From NCBI RefSeq assembly GCF_036488675.1, contig NZ_CP133148.1:2542001-2606000 (forward strand): 64,000 nt of DNA, in the 5' to 3' direction. The stretch is from Sinorhizobium chiapasense. Its GTDB lineage: Bacteria; Pseudomonadota; Alphaproteobacteria; Rhizobiales; Rhizobiaceae. Of this stretch, positions 7,834-19,378 are shown one piece after another (the first letter of the stretch is position 1; each line of letters opens with the position of its first letter). The notes beneath the pieces were generated by a model. The model was not told where the DNA came from. It saw only the letters and a program-made list of their open reading frames with translations, and ran no database searches. The position numbers and the translations under genes are program-made.

Positions 7834-8073
7834 TCAGATTCCCAGCATTTTCTTCGCCTGGCCAAGCGCTGCCTCCGAGCCAGCGTGATCGCCGGACTGG
7901 TGCAGTTGTTCGCCCTGCTGGCGCAACTGTTTGACCTTGGCCATGTCGGCTTCGGAAAGGGAGGCGTTCGGCAGGGCCGCGTCTATCGCCGCCATCATGG
8001 TGGGGCACTGATTGGCGAAAGCCGTCACAGGCGCGAGCGCCAGCAAAAGCGCAATCGAAATCCTGATAATCAT
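7834..8073 (-). CDS. Small periplasmic protein (79 aa), function unknown
   Basis: This 79-aa protein has a clear signal peptide (MIIRISIALLLALAPVTAFA, cleavage after AFA). It is followed by a helical, charged mature part of about 59 aa rich in Gln, Ala and Lys, which looks like a helix-turn-helix bundle (SEADMAKVKQLRQQGEQLHQ). One Cys lies just after the cleavage site (NQCP). The start at 8073 is fixed by the ribosome site ggaggagcgaccc. Longer in-frame extensions run into azlD antisense sequence and lack signal features. Similar small secreted helical proteins are widespread in Rhizobiaceae, but no function is known to me. It is convergent with the 7.5-kb structured segment. Confidence 0.75.
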   Translation of the reverse strand: MIIRISIALLLALAPVTAFANQCPTMMAAIDAALPNASLSEADMAKVKQLRQQGEQLHQSGDHAGSEAALGQAKKMLGI

Positions 8074-8201
8074 GGGTCGCTCCTCCAAGGCCGGAGGACC
8101 GATGCCTCTCCGGCAACCACTGGATGATAGCCCAGTATCGATCCCGCGCCAATGGCGGGCTGCCCCGGCTAACACCGCCGGTAGCGGCCAGGACGAGAGA
8201 T

Positions 8202-8510
8202 CTACAGAATCGCGTGCCGAATCACCATTACGACGACCCAGCCGACAAGCAGCATGCGCAGCGTCGAGAAGCGCAGCCCAATTGCGAAAGCGACGAGCAT
8301 CGCCGCAGCAACGTCGAAGCCGCCATAGACGAAGGCCGGCGCAACCAGGGTCGTCAACACCGCCGCCGGGACGGCGTTCAGCGCCGCCTCGAGCCGCGGC
8401 GGAATGCGCTTCAATTGGGTGATCAGCACATAGCCGCCGAAGCGGGTCGCGAAAGTGGCGAGTGCGGCGGCGACCATCAGGTAGATCAGGTTGAGGTGCT
8501 GTGCATCCAC
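8202..8510 (-). CDS. azlD: AzlD-family branched-chain amino acid export subunit
   Basis: This 102-aa integral membrane protein has about four hydrophobic helices and the small-subunit signature (TRFGGYVLI, then AVLTTLVAP). With AzlC it forms an exporter for branched-chain amino acids or analogues. The start is GTG at 8510, preceded by GGAGG at 8-bp spacing. It begins 3 bp after the azlC stop codon, so the two are surely co-translated. The specific substrate is inferred from the family only. Confidence 0.9.
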   Translation of the reverse strand: MDAQHLNLIYLMVAAALATFATRFGGYVLITQLKRIPPRLEAALNAVPAAVLTTLVAPAFVYGGFDVAAAMLVAFAIGLRFSTLRMLLVGWVVVMVIRHAIL

Positions 8511-8513
8511 GGC

Positions 8514-9233
8514 TCAGGCCTCCTTTTCCACGGGCGCGTGCTCCTGCCGCAGGCGATGCTCCGGCGGAAGGACGGCCGCGAGCAGAATGCCGGCAAGCGC
8601 GCCGATGCTGACATGCCACGGCGAGCCGACGAAGTGCATGGCGGCAACGGAGGCGACGGCGCTGGTGGCGACCACCGGCAGGAAGCGATCGCGCTTGCGG
8701 AAGCCGAGCACGAGCCCGAGGAAATAGATCGGCAGCAGCACGTCGAGGCCGATCGCCTTCGGATCGCCGATCAGCTGGCCGAACAGGGCACCGATCAGCG
8801 TGTTGAGGATCCAGGGGAAATAGATCACGAGGCCGAAGCCGAGGTACCAGGAAAAGGTCACCGGCAGGCCGCGCTCCGCCCGCCTCTCGCTTTCGGCATA
8901 TTGCGGATCGACCAGCAGGAAGAAAGCCAAGAGCTTCTGAACGAGCGTGTAGTGGCGGATGTGCTTTGCGATCGAGGCCGAATAGAGCACGTGGCGGAAG
9001 TTGACCGCGAAGACCGAAAGCACGACCAGCCACGGCTGGACGTTGTTGCCGAAGAGTTCGATGCCGACCATCTGGCTGGCGCCCGCATAGACGGTGGCGC
9101 TCATGAACACGGCGTCAGCAACCGAAAAGCCGTTGTCGACCGCAAGCGCCCCGAAGAGCGCGCCGAAGGGCGACGCGGAAAGCATGACGGGAAAGCCGCC
9201 GCGAAGGCCCGCCCGGAAATCGTCTCTGTTCAT
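8514..9233 (-). CDS. azlC: AzlC-family branched-chain amino acid export permease
   Basis: This is the larger subunit (239 aa) of the AzlCD exporter. Hydrophobic helices run throughout, with the family motif region ASPFGALFGALAVDNGFS near the N-terminus and SATVYAGASQ just after. Two ATGs (9239 and 9233) lie 6 bp apart. GGAGG is 6 bp from the second, so MNRDDF at 9233 is chosen. It is followed at once by azlD. No regulator (azlB/lrp) is adjacent, and upstream is an intergenic palindromic repeat. Confidence 0.9.
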   Translation of the reverse strand: MNRDDFRAGLRGGFPVMLSASPFGALFGALAVDNGFSVADAVFMSATVYAGASQMVGIELFGNNVQPWLVVLSVFAVNFRHVLYSASIAKHIRHYTLVQKLLAFFLLVDPQYAESERRAERGLPVTFSWYLGFGLVIYFPWILNTLIGALFGQLIGDPKAIGLDVLLPIYFLGLVLGFRKRDRFLPVVATSAVASVAAMHFVGSPWHVSIGALAGILLAAVLPPEHRLRQEHAPVEKEA

Positions 9234-9429
9234 GATCATCCTCCGCCGAAACCGGAGGCACGTCCGCGAACCGGCATGGGGGACAGATAGGCGCTGCCAC
9301 ACGCCGCGACAATTCAATTGCGCTGATGCAGTGATTGATTCTTCTGATGGTTAGGAGTGTCGCCACTCTTGTTCCGACGACGGGAGCAGCGACCCTTGAT
9401 CCGATCGCTCTGCGTCATTCGGTTCCGCG

Positions 9430-9491
9430 GCCCCTCATCCCGCTGCCGCGACCTTCTCCCCGCATGCTGAGAGAGGGCCAGGGTGAGGGGC
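9430..9491. repeat. CCCCTCA/TGAGGGG inverted intergenic repeat
   Basis: Arms GCCCCTCA (9430-9437) and TGAGGGGC (9484-9491) flank a pyrimidine-rich segment containing CTTCTCCCC and GAGAGGGCC. This resembles the 'CCCTCACCCTAACCCTCTCCCC' class of intergenic palindromes common in proteobacteria. It sits between panB (3' end) and azlC (5' end). The rest of 9234-9513 shows nothing else. It may act as the panB transcript end. Confidence 0.6.
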
Positions 9492-9513
9492 AAGGTTACG
9501 ATCGTCCGTGCGA

Positions 9514-10335
9514 TCAGCGTTTCACCTGGAATGTATGCTCGATTCCCGGGAAGGTCCGCGCCTTCACCTCGTTGGCATACTCCTCGACCGCCTTCGAGAT
9601 CGCCGGGGCGAGCTCGGCGAAGTGTTTGACGAAACGTGGCTTGAAGTCGTTGAAGATGCCGAGCATGTCGTCGGACACGAGGATCTGGCCGTCGCAGGCG
9701 GGCGACGCGCCAATGCCGATGGTCGGCGAACGCAGGGTCGCGGTGATCTCGCGGGCGACCGGCTCCACCGTGCCTTCGACGACGATCGCGAATGCCCCGG
9801 CATCGTCGATCGCCTTGGCGTCGCGGCGGATCTTCGCTACTTCCTTCTCGTTGCGGCCGACCGAGCGGTATCCGCCCGTGGTGTTGACGAGCTGCGGCAT
9901 CAGGCCGACATGGCCAAGCACCGGAATGCCGCGGCTGACGAGGAAATCGACGGTCTCGGCCATTTCCGCACCGCCCTCCAGCTTCACCGCGCTGCAGCCG
10001 GTTTCCTTCAGGATGCGAGCGGCGCTGCGGAAGGCCTGCTCCTTCGATTCCTGATAGGAGCCGAAGGGAAGATCGATGACGACGCAGGAGCGTTCGGAGC
10101 CGCGCATCACCGCCTGACCATGCGCGATCATCATGTCGAGCGTCACGCCGACTGTGGTGTCGAGGCCGTAAAGCACCATGCCGAGCGAATCGCCGACGAG
10201 CAGGAAATCGACATGCGGATCGAGCAGGCGCGCGATCGGCGTCGTATAGGCAGTGAGGCTGACGATCGGGCGTTCACCCTTCAGGGCTTCGATATTGGCG
10301 GGGCTGAGCCGCCGCTTCGCGGTGTGTACGCTCAT
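9514..10335 (-). CDS. panB: 3-methyl-2-oxobutanoate hydroxymethyltransferase PanB
   Basis: This enzyme transfers a hydroxymethyl group from methylene-THF to alpha-ketoisovalerate, the first step of the pantoate branch of pantothenate/CoA synthesis. The 273-aa TIM-barrel shows the conserved blocks [29 protein letters not shown] (metal-binding Asp in GDS), the VKLEGG stretch and [11 protein letters not shown]. The ATG at 10335 lies 2 bp after the panC stop, so panCB is one operon with panC first. Folate-dependent one-carbon supply links it loosely to metF elsewhere in the window. Confidence 0.95.
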   Translation of the reverse strand: MSVHTAKRRLSPANIEALKGERPIVSLTAYTTPIARLLDPHVDFLLVGDSLGMVLYGLDTTVGVTLDMMIAHGQAVMRGSERSCVVIDLPFGSYQESKEQAFRSAARILKETGCSAVKLEGGAEMAETVDFLVSRGIPVLGHVGLMPQLVNTTGGYRSVGRNEKEVAKIRRDAKAIDDAGAFAIVVEGTVEPVAREITATLRSPTIGIGASPACDGQILVSDDMLGIFNDFKPRFVKHFAELAPAISKAVEEYANEVKARTFPGIEHTFQVKR

Positions 10336-10337
10336 TC

Positions 10338-11213
10338 TCAGGCTACCTTTGCAAAATGGGCAGATTTCGGTGCGATAACGCGGTTATCGAGCAGCTTCGT
10401 GGTGCCGAAGCGGACGAAAAGCAACAGCAGAACCGGCTTCTCGCCGATTTCCTCGATCGGCTCCAGCGTCTCCGGATCGCGAAGCGCAACGACCTCCGGC
10501 CGCGCCAGCGGTTCCGTGGACAGAAAATCGAGAACACCCTTCTCCAACGCGGCAGGCTCGGTCAGGCCACCCGCGATCAGCCGTTCGGCCTCGTCCAGCG
10601 CCTTCGGCACGATCGCGGCGGCGCGACGTTCGTCGGCGGTCAGATAGACGTTGCGCGACGAACAGGCGAGGCCATCGGTCTCGCGCACTGTCGGCACGCC
10701 GATAACCGAAACGGGCTGCGCCAGATCCTCGACCATGCGGCGGATGATCTGGAGTTGCTGGAAATCCTTCTCGCCGAAATAGGCGCGGTCCGGCTGAACG
10801 ATGTTGAAGAGCTTGGTGACGACCGTCGCGACGCCGGCGAAATGGCCCGGCCGGACCGACCCCTCGAGTTCCGAGCCAACCTTCGGCACGTCGACCACGG
10901 TCTCCATTGGACGCGGATACATGTCGGAAACGCCGGGTGCGAAGAGAAAATCGACGCCGCCGTCGGCAAGCATCGCCTGGTCGCGGGCAAGATCGCGCGG
11001 ATATTTGGCAAGATCCTCGTTCGGCCCGAACTGCAGCGGATTGACGAAAATGCTGGCGACGACCACGTCGTTCTCACTGCGCGCCCGGCGCACAAGCTCC
11101 ATGTGGCCGACGTGAAGATAGCCCATGGTGGGGACCAGACCGATGCTCTTCCCCGCTCGCCGATGCTCGACGAGAGCCGCGCGCAGTTCGGCGATGGTGG
11201 TGATCGTTTTCAT
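10338..11213 (-). CDS. panC: Pantothenate synthetase PanC
   Basis: This enzyme condenses pantoate with beta-alanine using ATP. The 291-aa protein has the nucleotidyl-transferase HIGH-type motif in [15 protein letters not shown], the Gln-containing [13 protein letters not shown] block, [10 protein letters not shown], and the serine-rich SSRN signature replacing KMSKS. The start [10 protein letters not shown] at 11213 is preferred because GGAGGG lies 8 bp upstream. An earlier ATG (11228) lacks this. It is the first gene of the panCB operon. The upstream gap has a GCACAA (11302-11307)/TTGTGC (11330-11335) inverted pair that might be an operator, though this is weak. Confidence 0.95.
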   Translation of the reverse strand: MKTITTIAELRAALVEHRRAGKSIGLVPTMGYLHVGHMELVRRARSENDVVVASIFVNPLQFGPNEDLAKYPRDLARDQAMLADGGVDFLFAPGVSDMYPRPMETVVDVPKVGSELEGSVRPGHFAGVATVVTKLFNIVQPDRAYFGEKDFQQLQIIRRMVEDLAQPVSVIGVPTVRETDGLACSSRNVYLTADERRAAAIVPKALDEAERLIAGGLTEPAALEKGVLDFLSTEPLARPEVVALRDPETLEPIEEIGEKPVLLLLFVRFGTTKLLDNRVIAPKSAHFAKVA

Positions 11214-11390
11214 CTTCGGACCCTCCAATCCGCCGGGGCAGCGGTGTGGCGCGCCCCGTTTCGCTGATATGGCCCATGGCGAGCCCCGCGAAAAGGCAAT
11301 TGCACAAATTTTGGCTGCACAGCTCTATCTTGTGCAGCGCAAAAAGACAAATGGAAATGGTGCGTGAGAGAGGGTCGCCGGGTTCAAGAA

Positions 11391-11412
11391 GCAGGCCGGA
11401 TCGCCGGCCTGC
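11391..11412 (-). terminator. Hairpin terminator downstream of the F420-type reductase gene
   Basis: A perfect 9-bp stem (GCAGGCCGG, 11391-11399, with 11404-11412) closes an ATCG loop. It lies 7 bp beyond the stop of the minus-strand gene that ends at 11419. The minus-strand tail is TTCTTG, a poor T-run, so it may be only a partial terminator. It also separates this gene from panC. Confidence 0.5.
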
Positions 11413-11418
11413 CTCATT

Positions 11419-12018
11419 TTAATCGAACTTGACGAGATTGAGCGCAGGCAGCGGACCACCGGGAAACTGGGCGAGCTTTCCGCCGACCGAGAGCGGGCCG
11501 AGATCGATGCCGAAGAAGCCGAGCCGGTCGATCAGCCCACCGACTTTCCCCTTGGCGGCGGCGTCATCACCGGAGAAGAAGAGCACGCGGCGGCCGCCTT
11601 CTGCCTTCGGATCGCCGGAAACGAGGTGCGGCTGCAGATGGTTGAAGGCCTTGACGACGCGCGCGCCGGGGACGAGGTCGGCGAAGACCTCGCTTGAAAG
11701 CCGCCCGCCGAGCTCGGCGGGCTTGAAGAGCGGCGCCTCGATCGGGTTGTTCGCGTCGATGACGATCCGGCCGTTCCAATCCGGCAGACCGGAAAGTGCC
11801 TTGGGAAGCTTCGACCAGTTGACCGCGACAAGCACGATGTCAGCGCTTGCGGCGTCTTCGCGCGTCCCGGCGGCGATGTAAGGGGCGAGCTCGCCGGCCA
11901 GCTCTTTCAGGCTCTCCGGCCCGCGGCTGTTGGAAATGACGGCCGGGATGCCCGCCCGGGCGAGCGCCCGGGCAAAGGCCGATCCGATGTTGCCGGATCC
12001 TATAATACCGATGGACAT
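11419..12018 (-). CDS. NADPH-dependent F420 reductase-like / NAD(P)-binding protein
   Basis: This 199-aa cytoplasmic Rossmann-fold protein has the N-terminal dinucleotide motif IGIIGSGNIGSAFARALARAG and the following VISNSRGPESL loop with Ser/Arg suited to NADPH. The rest fits the F420H2:NADP oxidoreductase/NADP-reductase-like family (DIVLVAVNWSKLPKAL, VIDANNPIEAP, VVKAFNHLQPH). True F420 is not made by most rhizobia, so the physiological role is unknown. Many such proteins act on other flavins or carbonyl substrates. The start at 12018 has AAGGAAG 5 bp upstream. It is 36 bp downstream of the SDR gene and probably co-transcribed. Confidence 0.8.
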   Translation of the reverse strand: MSIGIIGSGNIGSAFARALARAGIPAVISNSRGPESLKELAGELAPYIAAGTREDAASADIVLVAVNWSKLPKALSGLPDWNGRIVIDANNPIEAPLFKPAELGGRLSSEVFADLVPGARVVKAFNHLQPHLVSGDPKAEGGRRVLFFSGDDAAAKGKVGGLIDRLGFFGIDLGPLSVGGKLAQFPGGPLPALNLVKFD

Positions 12019-12054
12019 GGCGACTTCCTTTCAATGTTGCGAGTCGCTCCGACC

Positions 12055-12801
12055 TCAGGCGGTGAAGCCACCGTCGGCGACGATGTCGGCACCAGTAACG
12101 AAGGCGGCCTCGGGGCTCGACAGATAGGCGACGACGCTCGCGATCTCGTCCGGCTTGCCATAACGGCCGATTGCCATGCCGGGACCGACGATCTTGGAAA
12201 CCGGCCCGCCATCAGGGTTCATGTCGGTGTCGGTCGGTCCGGGATGCACCGTGTTGACGGTGATGCCACGTGGCCCGAGGTCGCGCACCAGGCTGCGGTT
12301 GAAGCCGGCGACCGCACCCTTGGTCAGCGTGTAAAGCGAGGCGGTCGGAAAAGCGGCGTAGCGCACCATCGAGCTGCCAATGTGGATAACGCGTCCACCC
12401 GCCTTCATGTTGCGCACCGCCTCTTGCGTGGCAACGAAGACGCCGGTGACATTGACCGCAATCATTCGATTGTAATCCGCCTCGGTGATCTCGTCGATCG
12501 GACCGCCGAGCGCGATGCCGGCATTGTTGACGAGGATATCGATCCCGCCGAACGTCTTGACGGTCCCGACGACCGCGGCGCGCACCGCCGCAGCGTCACC
12601 GGCATCGGCCCTGATGGCGAGGGCCCGGCCGCCCTCGGCCTTGATCGCGTCAACCACGGCGGCCGCCTTCTCGGGCGAGCCGTGATAGGTGATGGCGACG
12701 GCGGCACCGTCGCCTGCAAGGCGCTTGGCGATGGCAGCGCCAATCGAGCGGGACCCGCCGGTGACGAGGGCGACTTTTCCCTGAAGGTTCTGGCTGGACA
12801 T
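12055..12801 (-). CDS. Short-chain dehydrogenase/reductase
   Basis: This 248-aa classical SDR has the TGGSRSIGAAIAKRL cofactor motif (TGxxxxIG), the NNAG motif (DILVNNAGIALGGP), and the catalytic Ser-Tyr-Lys triad (IHIGSSMVRYAAFP then SLYTLTKGAV). It ends PEAAFVTGADIVADGGF as in 3-oxoacyl-ACP-reductase-like SDRs. The substrate is not known. The start MSSQNLQGK at 12801 is supported by GGAG 8 bp upstream, whereas the longer frame begins inside the divergent promoter. It is divergent from a LysR regulator at 12907, the usual arrangement for a LysR target. It probably forms an operon with the F420-type reductase. Confidence 0.88.
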   Translation of the reverse strand: MSSQNLQGKVALVTGGSRSIGAAIAKRLAGDGAAVAITYHGSPEKAAAVVDAIKAEGGRALAIRADAGDAAAVRAAVVGTVKTFGGIDILVNNAGIALGGPIDEITEADYNRMIAVNVTGVFVATQEAVRNMKAGGRVIHIGSSMVRYAAFPTASLYTLTKGAVAGFNRSLVRDLGPRGITVNTVHPGPTDTDMNPDGGPVSKIVGPGMAIGRYGKPDEIASVVAYLSSPEAAFVTGADIVADGGFTA

Positions 12802-12836
12802 TCTCTTCACTCCGTTGAGGTTTCGATGGAGTGGAT

Positions 12837-12871
12837 ATTGCCATTTCATTCCGCTAAAATTAGTCGGCAAT
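12837..12871. promoter_or_regulatory. Possible LysR operator between the SDR and LysR genes
   Basis: The 105-bp divergent gap contains an inverted pair ATTGCC (12837-12842) and GGCAAT (12866-12871) flanking an AT-rich centre with TAAAATTAG. LysR-type regulators usually bind such dyads in the divergent promoter. The spacing is wider than the classical T-N11-A box, so this is only a candidate. Confidence 0.3.
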
Positions 12872-12906
12872 CGCTTTCATCATCTTCAACGATCACTTGA
12901 GATTCC

Positions 12907-13836
12907 ATGGAAACGCTGGTCAACCTCGAATCCTTCGTCCGTAGTGCCGAACAGGGCGGCTTCGCCGGCGCTGCCCGGCGACTCGGCCTGACACCGGCGG
13001 CCGTCAGCCGCAACGTCGCGATGCTCGAAAGAAACCTCGGCATTCGCCTTTTCCATCGCTCTACCCGCAAGCTGACCCTGACGGAGGACGGTGAACGCTT
13101 CCTGGCGGCAATCCGCGATAATCTCGAAGGACTGCAGGCGGCGATCGGCGAAGCGGCCGGCGAACGGGGGGAGCCTGCGGGCGTGCTCAAGGTCAGCCTC
13201 AGCCCGACCTTCGGCACCGACCACATCCTGCCGCTGCTGCCGGTTTTTTTGAAAAGGTATCCCGGGATCCGGATCGACTGGCAGTTCGACAACCGGCAGG
13301 TCGATCTCGTCGCCGAGGGGTTCGACGCAGCAATCGGCGGCGGCTTCGAGCTCTCGCCCGGCATCGTCTCGCGCGTGCTGGCGCCCGCCCATATCGTCGC
13401 CGTCGCCTCGCCCGCTTATGTGGCCGGCCGAACTCTGCCGCTCGATCCCGCTGGCCTCGCCGAGCTTGACGGCGTCGTCATGCGCTCGGCGCGCACCGGC
13501 CGCGTCCGCCAATGGATGATGCGCAACGCCGCCGGCGAGGAAATGGCCGCAGCACCCAAGGAGACGATCGTCATCAATGATCCGGCCGCTATGTGCCGTG
13601 CAGCCCTCCTCGGCCTCGGCGTGACTTTGATAGCCGTGCCGGACGTATTGCCCCATCTGGAATCCGGCGCGCTTATCCGGCTCGTTCCCAAGTGGTACGC
13701 CGATGCCGGCCCGATATCGGTCTATTACGGCAGCCGCACGCTGCTGCCCACCAAGACGCGCGTCTTCATCGATTTCGTCGCCGATCACTTCAAGCGGCAG
13801 CGACTCGCAGAACGTTTTGCCGGCAGCCTCGGCTGA
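12907..13836 (+). CDS. LysR-family transcriptional regulator
   Basis: This 309-aa DNA-binding regulator has an N-terminal winged helix-turn-helix (about 1-60; SFVRSAEQGGFAGAARRLGL, TPAAVSRNVAMLE, GIRLFHRSTRKLTLTEDGE). A linker helix and a periplasmic-binding-protein-like effector domain follow (from LKVSLSPTFGTDHILPLLP). It belongs to the large group of LysR proteins paired with divergent SDR or quinone-reductase genes. The inferred target is the SDR-reductase operon at 11419-12801, and the effector is unknown. A small VOC protein follows 117 bp downstream. Confidence 0.9.
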   Translation: METLVNLESFVRSAEQGGFAGAARRLGLTPAAVSRNVAMLERNLGIRLFHRSTRKLTLTEDGERFLAAIRDNLEGLQAAIGEAAGERGEPAGVLKVSLSPTFGTDHILPLLPVFLKRYPGIRIDWQFDNRQVDLVAEGFDAAIGGGFELSPGIVSRVLAPAHIVAVASPAYVAGRTLPLDPAGLAELDGVVMRSARTGRVRQWMMRNAAGEEMAAAPKETIVINDPAAMCRAALLGLGVTLIAVPDVLPHLESGALIRLVPKWYADAGPISVYYGSRTLLPTKTRVFIDFVADHFKRQRLAERFAGSLG

Positions 13837-13953
13837 TCCGCGCTTGAAAGCCGCCGCCCGAACTCCAGTTAAAATTCGTCTCCGCCTGTCGGCTGGCGAA
13901 GCCGCGCTTCGTCCTTGCCACGTAGCAATAAACATTCTCACGAGGAGCATCCC

Positions 13954-14358
13954 ATGCGCATGATTTTCGTAAACCTGCCGGTGAAGAACCTGGAAGCCTC
14001 CCGGACCTTCTTTTCAGCCCTCGGCTTCACCTTCAACGAGCAGTTCTCGGACGACACGGCCGCCTGCATGGTCATCGACGACAATATCTTCGCCATGCTG
14101 CTGACCGAGCCGAAATTCCGCGATTTCATCACAGGCGAGATCAGCGACACGGCCAAGGGCACGGAAGTCATCACCGCCCTGTCCGCGGCGAGCCGCGCCG
14201 AGTGCGACGACATGCTCGCCAAGGCGCTCGCCGCCGGCGGCAAACCATGGAAGCCAGCGATCGACTACGGCTCGATGTACGGCATCAGCTTCCAGGACCT
14301 CGACGGCCATGCCTGGGAGTTCATGTGGATGGACATGTCGGCCGAGCAGGCGGCGTGA
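13954..14358 (+). CDS. VOC-family (glyoxalase/bleomycin-resistance fold) protein
   Basis: This 134-aa single-domain protein of the vicinal oxygen chelate superfamily begins MRMIFVNLPVKNLEASRTFF and ends YGISFQDLDGHAWEFMWMD, the paired beta-alpha-beta modules of the fold. The family metal ligands appear weak: there is no His in the first strand, and Glu occurs in WEF. It may therefore be a binding or non-glyoxalase member. The start at 13954 has a GAGGAG site. A longer frame from 13915 has no features. It follows the LysR gene on the same strand. Confidence 0.85.
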   Translation: MRMIFVNLPVKNLEASRTFFSALGFTFNEQFSDDTAACMVIDDNIFAMLLTEPKFRDFITGEISDTAKGTEVITALSAASRAECDDMLAKALAAGGKPWKPAIDYGSMYGISFQDLDGHAWEFMWMDMSAEQAA

Positions 14359-14419
14359 CCGGCTGAACCGGCGCGGAAGAGCACCCAGCCGGAAATGCTT
14401 GCGATCTCAAGATTCTCTC

Positions 14420-14439
14420 CGCGGCGCGTCTGCGCCGCG
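14420..14439. repeat. Hairpin near the ligA 3' end
   Basis: A perfect 8-bp stem CGCGGCGC/GCGCCGCG closes a GTCT loop. There is no T-run on either strand. The GGCGCGTCTGCGCC core is shared with the 62349-62376 hairpin, which points to a small dispersed repeat rather than a dedicated terminator. Confidence 0.5.
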
Positions 14440-14478
14440 AAAGACGCAATCGCTTCAAAGCCTCAATAGGGCGGCGGA

Positions 14479-16770
<2,292 letters not shown>

Positions 16771-16801
16771 AGAAATCTGCGGGGAGGAAAAGCAGCTACA
16801 A

Positions 16802-18475
16802 TCAGCCGTTGCCAGCCAGCAAGCGAGCCGCCGCCGCCCTCGCCTCCTCGGTGATCGAGGCACCGGCAAGCATGCGGGCGATCTCCTCGGTGCGCGCCTT
16901 GTCGTCCATGCGGGCGACGCGCGTGGCGATCGTCTCGGATTTTTCCGCCGACGGGCCCTTGGAAATCAGGAGATGCGTCGCCGCGCGAGCCGCCACCTGC
17001 GGCGCATGGGTGACGGACAGCACCTGAACATTCCTGGAAAGCCGCTTCAGCCGCTGGCCGATGGCATCCGCCACCGCCCCGCCGACACCGGTGTCGATTT
17101 CGTCGAAGACGAGCGTCGGCGCCGAGCCGCGATCGGCAAGCGCCACCTTCAGCGCCAGCAGGAAGCGCGAAAGTTCGCCGCCGGAGGCGACCTTCATGAT
17201 CGGTCCCGGCCGGGTGCCCGGGTTGGTCTGCACATGGAACTCGACGAGATCGATACCGTCAGTGGTCGGCGAGGCCGGGTCGCTCGCGACCTCGACCATG
17301 AAACGCGCCCGTTCGAGCTTCAGCGCCGGCAGTTCCGCCATCACCGCGGCCGAAAGCGCCTCCGCCGTATGGTGGCGCTTCTCGGAAAGCGACCGGGCCG
17401 CCGCGTCGAAAGCCGCCCTGGCCTCCCCGACCTGCACTTCCAGCTGCTTCAGCTTCTCCTCGCCGGCATCAAGATCGGCAAGGTCGGCGATCATCCGCAC
17501 GGCAAGCGCCGGCAGCTCCGCAACAGGAACCGAATACTTCCGGCTTGCGGCACGCAGCGCGAAGAGCCGCTCCTCGGTGCGTTCCAGTTCCTTCGGATCG
17601 AATTCGGTGTTGCGCAGTGCTCGCTCAACCGCCATCTGCGCGTCCGAAAGCTGGTTCAGCGCCCCATCCAGAAGCTCCACTGTCTCTTCGAGCAACCCCG
17701 GGGCCTCATGGCTCTTGCGCTCGAGCCGGCGGACCAGCGAGGCGATCAATGGCACCGGTGAGGTATTGCCGTTCAGAAACTCGGATGCCTCGCTGATATC
17801 GCCGGCGATCCGCTCAGCCTTCATCATCCGGGCCCGGCGCTCGGCCAGTTCCTCCTCTTCGCCGTCGCGCGGCGAAAGCGTCTCCAGCTCTTCGACCGAA
17901 GAGCGCAAATAGTCGGCTTCGCGTGCTGCCACCTCGACACGCTCGCGGTGTTTCTTGAGGTTGCGTTCCGCGTCCCGCCAGCCACGGTAAAACGCGGCAA
18001 CCTCTTCCGCCGCCTCCGACGTGCCGCCGAAAGCGTCGAGCAACGCGCGATGCGCGTCGGTGTCGACCAGCGCACGGTCATCATGCTGGCCGTGGATTTC
18101 GACGAGCGTCTGGCCGAGCTGCCGCATCAGCTGCACGCTGACCGGCTGGTCGTTGACGAAGGCTTTGGTACGGCCGTCGGTCGACTGCACGCGGCGGAAA
18201 ATCAGGTCGCCATCGTCGTCGATGCCGTTTTCGCGCAGCATCAGCCGCGCCGCGTGGCCGGCCGGGACATCGAAGACCGCGGTCACCTGCCCCTTGTCCT
18301 CGCCGTGGCGCACGAGCGAGCCGTCGCCACGGCCGCCGAGCGCCAACGAGAGGCTGTCGAGAAGGATGGATTTGCCCGCGCCGGTTTCGCCGGTCAGCAC
18401 GGAAAGCCCGGCATCGAAGGTAAGGTCAAGCCGTTCGATCAGGACGATATCGCGGATCGAGAGCTGCGCGAGCAT
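16802..18475 (-). CDS. recN: DNA repair protein RecN
   Basis: This SMC-like ATPase is used in recombinational double-strand break repair (557 aa, family-typical). Walker A is GETGAGKS at residues 29-36, and a central coiled coil spans roughly 150-370. The C-terminal ABC signature is ASGGELSRFLLALK with Walker B LVFDEIDTGVGG and an H-loop region (QVLSVTHAPQVAARA). It starts at the ATG at 18475, 36 bp downstream of bamD. Co-transcription with bamD, as in other rhizobia, is likely. Confidence 0.96.
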   Translation of the reverse strand: MLAQLSIRDIVLIERLDLTFDAGLSVLTGETGAGKSILLDSLSLALGGRGDGSLVRHGEDKGQVTAVFDVPAGHAARLMLRENGIDDDGDLIFRRVQSTDGRTKAFVNDQPVSVQLMRQLGQTLVEIHGQHDDRALVDTDAHRALLDAFGGTSEAAEEVAAFYRGWRDAERNLKKHRERVEVAAREADYLRSSVEELETLSPRDGEEEELAERRARMMKAERIAGDISEASEFLNGNTSPVPLIASLVRRLERKSHEAPGLLEETVELLDGALNQLSDAQMAVERALRNTEFDPKELERTEERLFALRAASRKYSVPVAELPALAVRMIADLADLDAGEEKLKQLEVQVGEARAAFDAAARSLSEKRHHTAEALSAAVMAELPALKLERARFMVEVASDPASPTTDGIDLVEFHVQTNPGTRPGPIMKVASGGELSRFLLALKVALADRGSAPTLVFDEIDTGVGGAVADAIGQRLKRLSRNVQVLSVTHAPQVAARAATHLLISKGPSAEKSETIATRVARMDDKARTEEIARMLAGASITEEARAAAARLLAGNG

Positions 18476-18511
18476 CCGGGTTCATATCTTCCTTGTCGAG
18501 CGCCGAGCAGG

Positions 18512-19378
18512 TCAGGCGCCGATGAGCCTCTTGCCTGCGCGCGCAATCCAGGACGTACCGCTTTCGCGCGGCTCAAGCCCGCCAGACTGCAGCAGTTTGA
18601 AGGAATCGGCATACCACTGGCTGTCCGGATAATTGTGCCCGAGCACCGCCGCCGCAGTCTGCGCTTCCGTTGTCACGCCCATGGCGTAATAGGACTCGAC
18701 GAGTCGGGCAAGCGCTTCTTCGACCTGGTTCGTGTTCGGATATTGCTCGACGACGACGCGGAACCGGGAAACGGCAGCAAGATATTCCTTGCGCTCCAGA
18801 TAGTAGCGGCCCACCTGCATTTCCTTGCCGGCGAGTTGGTCGCGAGCGAAACGGATTTTCGCCTGGGCATCCTCGACGTAGTCGGAGTCCGGATATTTAT
18901 CGATGACCGCCTGCATCGCGTCGATCGCCTTGCCGGCCGCTTTCTGGTCCTGGGTTACCGAGGGAATCTGCTTCGTGTAGGCGAGACCCTGAATATATTG
19001 CGCATAGGCCGCATCTTCCGACTGCGGGTAGAGGTTCAGGTAGCGGCTGGTGGCGTTGATCGCTTCCTGATACTGACCGTTGCGGTAGGAGACGAAGGCG
19101 TTCATCACCAGCGCTTTGCGCGCGTATTCGGAGAACGGGTGCTGCTTGTCGAGCGCTTCGAACTTGCGCGCCGCTTCCGTCGTCTTGCCGGCATTGAGGT
19201 TGGCAAGGCCCTGATTGTAGAGAACCTCCGGCGGATCGGTTTCCGCCGTGAGCTTGGTGATATCGATATCGGGGTCGTTCTGGCAGGCCGTGATCAGGCT
19301 GCTGCCAACCACAGCCGCAACAACGACCGCGGCGACGCGCACCGATTTTCTCATGTCGAGCGAAACTGCAAGAACCAT
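18512..19378 (-). CDS. bamD: Outer membrane assembly lipoprotein BamD (ComL)
   Basis: This periplasm-facing lipoprotein of the BAM complex inserts beta-barrel proteins (288 aa from the chosen start). A signal peptide with lipobox LITAC precedes TPR-like repeats ([57 protein letters not shown]). It shows the YxxG-like [18 protein letters not shown] block typical of BamD. The ATG at 19378 is chosen with a weak GGGA site, and an ATG at 19354 is also possible. It lies downstream of lpxC across an intrinsic terminator, so it probably has its own promoter in 19379-19600. Confidence 0.93.
   Translation of the reverse strand: MVLAVSLDMRKSVRVAAVVVAAVVGSSLITACQNDPDIDITKLTAETDPPEVLYNQGLANLNAGKTTEAARKFEALDKQHPFSEYARKALVMNAFVSYRNGQYQEAINATSRYLNLYPQSEDAAYAQYIQGLAYTKQIPSVTQDQKAAGKAIDAMQAVIDKYPDSDYVEDAQAKIRFARDQLAGKEMQVGRYYLERKEYLAAVSRFRVVVEQYPNTNQVEEALARLVESYYAMGVTTEAQTAAAVLGHNYPDSQWYADSFKLLQSGGLEPRESGTSWIARAGKRLIGA

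Noticed and set aside
7385..7888. 167-codon plus-strand frame in the 7.4-7.9 kb gap
   Set aside because: Overlaps the structured segment and the real 79-aa gene; no domain or good start.
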